64,000 nt of DNA from Gemmatimonadota bacterium (lineage in GTDB: Bacteria; JAAXHH01): NCBI GenBank assembly GCA_009838645.1, contig VXRC01000017.1:121553-185552 (forward strand), given 5' to 3'. This document shows, in pieces, positions 58,702 through 64,000 of this stretch; position 1 is the first letter of the stretch, and each line of letters starts with the position of its first letter. Below the pieces are notes generated by a model that saw nothing but the letters and a program-made list of their open reading frames with translations, ran no database searches and was not told the origin of the DNA. Both the position numbers and the translations under genes were made by a program.

Positions 58702-60389
58702 GGGGCGTATTCGGTCCAGAACCAGGCCGCGGGCGACCTGAGCGCTTCACCTGGGCGGCCCAGGTTTTTCAAGGTAGGATTGTACGCGATGTACCGGGTA
58801 TCCACGAAGTAGAGGAACATGCAGGGCTGGTCCCGGATCAAGAGCATTTCGAGCTGCTGATAGACGGGTCCTTCCCGGTACTGGTCGGACAGCCCGAAGA
58901 GGAAGTTTATGTTGCGGTCGACCTGGCGGTTCCGGTATCCGAGCATGTTCCCCAGGCCGATGCTCTCCGAGTGGAAGACGGCGTATAGATCGTCCGCCGT
59001 GGGCTCGAAATCCTGCACGAACAGCGCTGCGTCGTAGCTGCCGATACCGAGCCGTTGGACCAGTTCTTTCTGAGTAACGGGCACGGGAACGACCTGGATG
59101 CCGATATGGTTCAGGTTCAGCTTGACGACCCGTACCGTCTTCTCGGCCGAGGTCTGTCCCCTGGGAAACAGCAGTTCGAACCTGAGGGGCCGTCCCTCCC
59201 GGTCGAGGAACCCGTCGCCGTCGCCGTCCTCCCAGCCCTGCATGCGCAGCAGTTCAAGGGCCTCGCGCGGACGGTAATCGAATTCCATGTCGCCGCCCTT
59301 GAACTCGAAATCCGGGTGCAGGGGACCCTGGGCGAGCACTCCGGCGCCGCGCACGAGCACCTCTTCAAGGATGCGCCGGCGGTCCGTGGCATAGGTCAGC
59401 GCGCGCCGAATGGCCGAATCTGAAAGCAGCGGATGCCGGTGATTGTAGAAAACCGCCGAGAAGGCGCGGCTTCCGGGTACGATCGCCTGTATCTTCGCAT
59501 CGGACCGCGCCCGTTTCAGGTCCTTCAGCGTGCCGTCGCGTTCCACTTCGATGAGATCCACTTCCCGCATGATGAATGCCGCCTGCAGGGATTCGGACGT
59601 GGGGTAGAATCGGTAGACCACCCGGTCCAGGTTCGCGCGGCCCTGGTGCCAGGTTTCATTGGCCTCGAGCGTCACCGTATCGTGGACGGGCCATGACGCG
59701 ACCCGGTACGGACCCAGTCCGATGGGCCGGGTCGTTTCCAGGTGCGCGCCGGCGTCGGCGAAGAGGCCGGGGCCCATCTGATGCCGGGGCAGTATGGGCA
59801 GGGTCGCGAGCCGGTCGGGAAAGGCTTCGATCGGCGACTTCATGGTGATCCGGACGGTCTGTGGATCGAGGGCGGCAATCTGCCCGATATTCTGGAAATA
59901 GCGGTGAAAGACGGGATCGTACACTCGGGCGGCCTTGTACCGCGTGTACGTAAAGATCACGTCGGCGGCCGTCATCGGTTCACCGTCGTGGAATTCAATG
60001 CCCTGTTTCAGCCGGAACACCCAGTCGCGGCCGCCCGACAGCTTGATGGGCAGATAGGCCAGCCCGTCCGACGACGTACCCGATTCATCTACGCGAAGCA
60101 GTCCTTCGCCATAAATCAGCGAGGCAATCTCCCGCTCCACGCCGAGACTGTTGAACAGGGGGTGGAAGGTAAGATCTCCGACGGCCACCTTGCCGATGGT
60201 GACCACACCGCCTTCCAAAGCCGGGCCGTCATGGGGATCCAGGCGCTCCTGTGGCTCCGGACGCACCTGAGACTCAGGACGCACCTGGGACTGGCCGAGG
60301 ACCGCGTCGGTTGGAAAAAGCAGGGACAGGCCCGGTATCAACGTGCAGGCAAGCAGGTGTCTGACCGTGAAATGCCGTGCTTTCAGCAT
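58698..60389 (-). CDS. Extracellular solute-binding protein, family 5, linked to the sensor kinase
   Basis: A 563-residue periplasmic binding protein. ATG 60389 begins a signal peptide, LLACTLIPGLSLLFPTDAVLGQ. It is followed by a 6- to 7-residue repeat (QVRPESQVRPEPQ). Family features are WVFRLKQGIEFHDGEPMTAADV, RALTYATDRRRILEE and the C-terminal QPCMFLYFVDTRY. It differs from the two family-5 proteins elsewhere in the window. There is no permease gene, and the ATGA overlap with the kinase gene suggests it is a sensor component that presents a ligand to the kinase's periplasmic domain. That role is inference. Confidence 0.86.
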   Translation of the reverse strand: MLKARHFTVRHLLACTLIPGLSLLFPTDAVLGQSQVRPESQVRPEPQERLDPHDGPALEGGVVTIGKVAVGDLTFHPLFNSLGVEREIASLIYGEGLLRVDESGTSSDGLAYLPIKLSGGRDWVFRLKQGIEFHDGEPMTAADVIFTYTRYKAARVYDPVFHRYFQNIGQIAALDPQTVRITMKSPIEAFPDRLATLPILPRHQMGPGLFADAGAHLETTRPIGLGPYRVASWPVHDTVTLEANETWHQGRANLDRVVYRFYPTSESLQAAFIMREVDLIEVERDGTLKDLKRARSDAKIQAIVPGSRAFSAVFYNHRHPLLSDSAIRRALTYATDRRRILEEVLVRGAGVLAQGPLHPDFEFKGGDMEFDYRPREALELLRMQGWEDGDGDGFLDREGRPLRFELLFPRGQTSAEKTVRVVKLNLNHIGIQVVPVPVTQKELVQRLGIGSYDAALFVQDFEPTADDLYAVFHSESIGLGNMLGYRNRQVDRNINFLFGLSDQYREGPVYQQLEMLLIRDQPCMFLYFVDTRYIAYNPTLKNLGRPGEALRSPAAWFWTEYAP

Positions 60390-60500
60390 GAAAACACCGC
60401 CCAGTAGTACCTGATCTGGAGGAGGGGATCGAGTGAGTTTCACCATTTTACTATCGATTGGACCGCCTGTCAAGCAGATTACGGCCCCGGCACGCGGGTC

Positions 60501-60593
60501 AACGCGGGCCGATGGTCAGCCAACACGGGCCAGCGATGAACGCGGGCCGATGGTCAGCCAACACGGACCAGCGACGAACGCGGGCCGATGGCC
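60501..60593. repeat. 38-bp tandem repeat, 2.4 copies
   Basis: Units start at 60501, 60539 and 60577 (partial) with near-identity, built around AACGCGGGCCGATGG. The array lies in the divergent region between the signalling operon and the small lipoprotein gene, and contains no gene. Confidence 0.85.
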
Positions 60594-60684
60594 AACTTCC
60601 GATTGACACGCGGCGGCCGGCCGGGTAGATTGAGCCCGGCCGCGGGTACCGCGGTATTCGGGGCAACGGTTTCGGGTATTCTTT

Positions 60685-61083
60685 ATGGATGGTTACAACG
60701 GCTCAGGGTCAACGCGAAAGCGAGCCGGTTGCGTCGCTGCCCTGTTTTTCGCGGCATTCGTGCATGCGGCCTGCGGGGGCGAAGACACCTTCGTGCTGAC
60801 CGTATACAACACGCTGGAGAGTACCGAGGCCATTCAGGTCGACCTGGCGGGGGACGCGAGGGAACTGCCGGTAGGCGCGTACACGGAGTTCCGGTCCGTC
60901 AAGCCGGGAACGCACATCCTGTCGGTGGAATCCCCCACCTGTTCGGGTGTCGACCGCAACTCGGTGGAAGTCGCCGCTGATACCATTCTCCGGTACCGGG
61001 CTGAAAGAAGCGCGCAGACTGGGGCGTGCGAAATAACGTGGCGGGAAGAAGTCTTCCGGTCTGAAACGCCGACCGGTCCGTGA
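60685..61083 (+). CDS. Small putative lipoprotein of unknown function
   Basis: A 132-residue protein with a basic N-terminus (RKR), a hydrophobic segment and a lipobox-like VHAACGG, so probably lipid-anchored. The mature part is a short beta-rich domain, FVLTVYNTLESTEAIQVDLAG, with a pair of Cys in SPTCSGVD and TGACEI that could form a disulphide. I do not recognise a family. It precedes tRNA-Gln by 4 bp. Confidence 0.6.
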   Translation: MDGYNGSGSTRKRAGCVAALFFAAFVHAACGGEDTFVLTVYNTLESTEAIQVDLAGDARELPVGAYTEFRSVKPGTHILSVESPTCSGVDRNSVEVAADTILRYRAERSAQTGACEITWREEVFRSETPTGP

Positions 61084-61087
61084 GTAT

Positions 61088-61159
61088 TCCGGGGTCGTTC
61101 AATTGGCAGGACACCAGATTTTGGTTCTGGCTATCCAGGTTCGAGTCCTGGCCCCGGAG
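61088..61159 (+). tRNA. tRNA-Gln (anticodon TTG)
   Basis: A 72-nt cloverleaf. Acceptor stem TCCGGGG pairs with CCCCGGA, the D-arm is GTTC/GGAC, the anticodon stem CCAGA/TCTGG encloses loop TTTTGGT with anticodon TTG, and the T-arm is CCAGG-TTCGAGT-CCTGG. The discriminator is G and no CCA is encoded. The 3' end overlaps the antisense end of the MarR gene. Confidence 0.95.
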
Positions 61160-61649
61160 TTTGCTGCTTTGAATTTGCCCCTGCTGATTTCAGTACTTCG
61201 TCTTCGGTCTGCCACAACAGTTCCAACGAATCTACCACGGACTCCAGACTCTCCGCATCCCACCTCTCCGCGATCTGCAACGCACGTTGTCGTGCGTGTC
61301 TCAAGAACACTTCCGTAGCTTCCCTGCCGAGATCGGTCAGTTCACAGATAATCAGCCTGCGGTCAGTCCGACTCGTGCCTCGCTTAACATATTCCTTTTG
61401 AACCAGGTTCTTCACGATGATCGTCGTGTGAGCGATCGAAGTGCCCAGTTCGCCGGCGATATCGCTCATCTTCAACGGGCCGAAGTATCCCAGCAGGAAC
61501 AAGGTGTTCATCTGGTGCGTATTCACGTGAAGGCGGCGGAGTTCTGTAATACGACCGCTGAACATCAAACGATTCAGATGTTCAACCGCATATACGAACC
61601 TTTCGATCAGTTTTCCTTCCGGGCCTGTCGTTGGTTTTCTCTGCATCAT
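61131..61649 (-). CDS. MarR family transcriptional regulator
   Basis: A 172-residue winged-helix regulator. The DNA-binding part reads LFLLGYFGPLKMSDIAGELGTSIAHTTIIVKNLVQKEYVKRGTSRTDRR, with the wing containing the typical DRR. It probably binds a small ligand and represses nearby genes, including itself. The last 10 codons (PGPGLEPG) are antisense to the 3' half of the tRNA-Gln gene. The C-terminus was thus probably created when this gene came to abut the tRNA. A promoter lies at 61705-61732 and a small inverted repeat at 61663-61678. Confidence 0.88.
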   Translation of the reverse strand: MMQRKPTTGPEGKLIERFVYAVEHLNRLMFSGRITELRRLHVNTHQMNTLFLLGYFGPLKMSDIAGELGTSIAHTTIIVKNLVQKEYVKRGTSRTDRRLIICELTDLGREATEVFLRHARQRALQIAERWDAESLESVVDSLELLWQTEDEVLKSAGANSKQQTPGPGLEPG

Positions 61650-61662
61650 CGCCTTATTGTAA

Positions 61663-61678
61663 ATGTGGGTTCACACAT
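61663..61678. promoter_or_regulatory. Candidate MarR self-operator
   Basis: ATGTG at 61663-61667 and CACAT at 61674-61678 form an inverted repeat of 5-bp arms around a 6-bp centre, between the MarR start codon (61649) and its predicted transcription start near 61698. Arms are short, so the call is tentative. Confidence 0.35.
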
Positions 61679-61704
61679 CACATGAAGAAAACGACTATTC
61701 TCTA

Positions 61705-61732
61705 AATATAAACATTTCTGCTAAAGTAACAA
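61705..61732 (-). promoter_or_regulatory. Promoter of the MarR gene
   Basis: On the minus strand TTGTTA (61732-61727) and TATATT (61710-61705) are spaced by 16 bp. Transcription would begin near 61698. The surrounding sequence is unusually AT-rich compared with the rest of the window, which supports a promoter here. Confidence 0.55.
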
Positions 61733-61863
61733 CTGATTCGAATACAACCAGCGGTCGAATTACCGATGCAGGAAGATGGATCGAACGTCAGGACGGAATC
61801 CGAGGAACGGTAACGGATGGTCGCGGGTTTCCCGTCCCTGCGAACCCGCAACCCATGATTCGC

Positions 61864-63045
61864 CTAGATCTGTCCCAGGGCCTGGTCCAGATCTGCGATC
61901 AGATCGTCGGCGTTTTCGATCCCCACGGAAAACCGGACGAGTTCGTCCTTGATGCCGATCTCGAGGCGCTCGGACCGGTCCATTTCATAGAAGGACATGA
62001 TGGCGGGCTGCTCGATCAGGCTCTCCACGCCGCCCAGGCTCGGTGCGATATAGGGGATGCGCACCGCGTCGATGAAGCGGATGGTCGTATCCATGTCGCC
62101 GTCGACCTCGAAGCTCACCACGCCGCCGAAACCGCTCATCTGCCTGCGCGCGATTTCATGACCCGCATGGCTTTCCAGTCCGGGATAGTACGTCTTCCGG
62201 ATGCGCGGATGGCCTTCCAGGTAACGGGCGACGGCCAGGCCGTTCGCGTTGTGCTGTTCCATGCGCAGGGCGAAGGTCTTCAGGCCGCGGATCAGCAGGT
62301 ACGCGCCGTGCGGGTCGACGATGCCCCCCGTGACGTCGCGGAACTCGCGGACGGCGGCGATGAGCGGCGCGCTGCCCACGACGGCGCCGGACAGCAGGTC
62401 GTTGTGGCCGCCCAGGTACTTCGTGGCGCTGTGGAGGACCAGGTCGATCCCGAATTCCAGCGGCTTCTGGTTGTAGGGCGTGGCGAACGTGCCGTCGATC
62501 AGCACCTTTACCCGGTGCCGGGCGGCGATCTCCACGACCTTCTCCAGGTCGATCACGTTCAGGTACGGGTTCGTGGGAGATTCGGATACGATGAGCCGGG
62601 TCTTCGAGGTGATCGCCGAGGCCAGTTCATCGTAATCGCCCGTCTTGACGAAGGTCACGTCGATATTGTAGCGCGGGAGGATCTGCCGGCAGAACTGGCG
62701 GCTGCGCCGGTAGCACTCGTCCATGACGATCACGTGGGCGCCCGAGGAGAGCATGGCGAGCAGCACGGAGGTAAAGGCGCTCATCCCCGAAGAGAACAGG
62801 GCGGCGTCCTCACCGCCTTCAAGCTCGGCGATCTTGCGTTCCGCCACCGACTTGGTGGGGTTGCCGTAGCGTCCGTATTCCTCCCGGTCGACCTCTCCCG
62901 TCGTGTAGTCGATCAACTCCCGGGTATTCTGAAAGACGTAGGTGGAGGTCTGGACGATGGGATTGGTCACCGACGAAAACGGTTTGTCGCGGTGTTCCCC
63001 GCCATGCACGGAGCGGGTGGACAGTCCCTTCTTGTTACGCGGCAT
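61864..63045 (-). CDS. Cystathionine gamma-synthase/lyase family PLP enzyme
   Basis: A 393-residue trans-sulfuration enzyme. The PLP-binding Lys lies in LHSATKYLGGHND, and other family residues are YGRYGNPT, ALFSSGMSAF and SESPTNPYL. The C-terminal region has IPYIAPSLGGVESLIEQPA, the usual substrate-site segment. It may be a cystathionine gamma-synthase, beta- or gamma-lyase, or O-acetylhomoserine sulfhydrylase; motifs alone do not decide. It lies 65 bp after the mutase gene on the same strand. Together with ahcY it suggests active methionine-cycle metabolism, but the genes are far apart. Confidence 0.9.
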   Translation of the reverse strand: MPRNKKGLSTRSVHGGEHRDKPFSSVTNPIVQTSTYVFQNTRELIDYTTGEVDREEYGRYGNPTKSVAERKIAELEGGEDAALFSSGMSAFTSVLLAMLSSGAHVIVMDECYRRSRQFCRQILPRYNIDVTFVKTGDYDELASAITSKTRLIVSESPTNPYLNVIDLEKVVEIAARHRVKVLIDGTFATPYNQKPLEFGIDLVLHSATKYLGGHNDLLSGAVVGSAPLIAAVREFRDVTGGIVDPHGAYLLIRGLKTFALRMEQHNANGLAVARYLEGHPRIRKTYYPGLESHAGHEIARRQMSGFGGVVSFEVDGDMDTTIRFIDAVRIPYIAPSLGGVESLIEQPAIMSFYEMDRSERLEIGIKDELVRFSVGIENADDLIADLDQALGQI

Positions 63046-63110
63046 ATGATCCGGTTTCCCTTAAGGTTTCTTTTTACTATGGTACTAATGGCAACTACGG
63101 TCGACGCGCG

Positions 63111-64000
63111 TCAATAGGCCGCGGGTTCCTCGTACAGACCGTGCACTTCCTGCATCACGCCCACGATCTCCCCCAGCGTGGCGTAGGCCTTCACCGCGTC
63201 CAGCATGGGCGGCATGATATTCTCCCCGTTCCGCAGCGCGGTCCCCAGGTCATCGAGGGCGTGCCGGGCCGCCGACCCGTCTCTCCGCCGCCGCACCGCA
63301 TCGAGGCGGCTTCGCTGTTCCCTTTCAATGCGAGGATCGATGCGAAGCGTCTCCAGGTCGCGGTTCTCGGGGGCGACGAAATCGTTCACGCCGGTGATGA
63401 TCCGTTCCCGGTCTTCGATCTCCGCCTGGTACCGGTTGGCCGCGGCCATGATCTCGCGCTGGGGAAAGCCGGACTCGATCGCCCCAACCATGCCGCCGAA
63501 GCCGTCGATCTTCTTGAAATACGCCTCGGCCTCCTCTTCCAGCCGGTTCGTCAGGGATTCGACGTAGTAAGATCCTCCCAGGGGATCGACCGTGTCGGTC
63601 ACGCCGGTTTCATGGGCGATGATCTGCTGGGTCCGCACGGCGATGCGGGCCGCCTTTTCCGAGGGCAGCGCGTAGGCTTCGTCCAGCGCGTTGGTATGCA
63701 GCGACTGGGTGCCGCCCAGCACCGCGGACAGTGCCTCCACGGCCGTACGGACGATGTTGTTCTCCGGCTGCTGCGCGGTCAGGCTGCACCCGGCGGTCTG
63801 GGTGTGGAAGCGCAGCATCCAGGACCGCTCGGACCGGGCGCCGTACCGCCGGCGCATGTGGCGCGCCCAGATCCTCCTGGCGGCGCGAAACTTGGCGATC
63901 TCTTCGAAGAAATCGATGTGGGCGTTGAAGAAGAAGGACAGCCGGGACGCGAAGCGGTCGACATCGAGGCCGGAGGCCATGCAGGCGTCGACGTAGGCAA
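63111..64000 (-). CDS. Methylmalonyl-CoA mutase, catalytic large subunit (partial, cut by window edge)
   Basis: The C-terminal 296 residues of an acyl-CoA mutase catalytic barrel, which continues beyond 64000. Motifs seen are HTQTAGCSLTAQQPENN, LGGTQSLHTNALDEAYALP, VDPLGGSYYVE and ETGVTDT, all typical of the substrate barrel. The protein ends EEPAAY without a B12-binding domain, so a separate small B12-binding subunit must exist, as in two-subunit mutases. It converts methylmalonyl-CoA and succinyl-CoA; isobutyryl- or ethylmalonyl-type relatives cannot be ruled out without the N-terminal part. Confidence 0.92.
   Translation of the reverse strand, partial: AYVDACMASGLDVDRFASRLSFFFNAHIDFFEEIAKFRAARRIWARHMRRRYGARSERSWMLRFHTQTAGCSLTAQQPENNIVRTAVEALSAVLGGTQSLHTNALDEAYALPSEKAARIAVRTQQIIAHETGVTDTVDPLGGSYYVESLTNRLEEEAEAYFKKIDGFGGMVGAIESGFPQREIMAAANRYQAEIEDRERIITGVNDFVAPENRDLETLRIDPRIEREQRSRLDAVRRRRDGSAARHALDDLGTALRNGENIMPPMLDAVKAYATLGEIVGVMQEVHGLYEEPAAY

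Noticed and set aside
60501..60593. CRISPR array
   Set aside because: The 38-bp units are contiguous without spacers and only 2.4 copies exist; no cas gene is nearby.

Overview
This is a high-GC bacterial chromosome segment with about 50 protein genes, one tRNA gene and no rRNA operon, CRISPR array, prophage or insertion sequence that I can recognise. Outer-membrane proteins (two TonB-dependent receptors, a beta-barrel), lipoprotein-type exports, a sigma-54 activator and many phytanoyl-CoA dioxygenase (PhyH) and Cys-type sulfatase genes fit a Gram-negative, heterotrophic FCB-group or Latescibacterota-like organism living on complex (sulfated) organic matter. This assignment rests on gene content only; no marker gene in the window settles it.

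Layout. 0-3 kb: a PhyH enzyme, a secreted M1 aminopeptidase and a cold-shock gene with a clear promoter, long leader and terminator. 3-7.6 kb: a beta-barrel protein, a TonB receptor and a GPP34/GOLPH3-family protein. 7.7-18.3 kb: eight leftward genes, several with overlapping start/stop codons: RraA-like protein, sulfatase, solute-binding lipoprotein, PhyH enzyme, sulfatase, an uncharacterised barrel protein, sulfatase and the radical-SAM sulfatase-maturating enzyme. I read this as one sulfoester-catabolism operon and as the most distinctive system here. 18.5-26 kb: an unknown protein, an FAD-oxidoreductase/SelD fusion preceded by a perfect G-quadruplex motif, an MDR reductase, and a GDSL esterase-PhyH-AroA run. 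26-31 kb: a catabolic group (solute-binding protein, aldo/keto reductase, Gfo/Idh/MocA) flanked by two decayed toxin-antitoxin modules, higBA and HEPN/MNT. In both the toxin is broken and the antitoxin intact.

31-43 kb: two enolase-superfamily genes and an M24 peptidase (leftward), hisH-hisF-amidohydrolase (rightward), a beta-carbonic anhydrase with a consensus-like promoter, and a fused HyuA-HyuB 5-oxoprolinase/hydantoinase. 43-51.6 kb: an Nramp-like transporter lacking the usual metal motifs, a Trm112-like protein, ahcY with its promoter, a GNAT enzyme, a DegT aminotransferase, an MBL hydrolase, an RNB exoribonuclease and a VOC protein. 51.6-60.4 kb: a signalling block of solute-binding protein, sensor kinase, NtrC-type regulator, glycosyltransferase and TonB receptor. 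A sigma-54 -24/-12 promoter and an inverted repeat lie directly upstream of the receptor, so the block may control it. 60.5-64 kb: a small lipoprotein, tRNA-Gln(TTG), a MarR regulator whose 3' end runs into the tRNA gene, a cystathionine gamma-synthase-type enzyme and a methylmalonyl-CoA mutase catalytic subunit cut by the window edge.

A recurrent trait is short tandem repetition (5- to 39-bp units) in intergenic DNA, signal peptides, linkers and protein ends. Start codons were moved from the longest open frame wherever a Shine-Dalgarno site, signal peptide or promoter position argued for it. Nothing was computed or searched; all family calls come from reading motifs.
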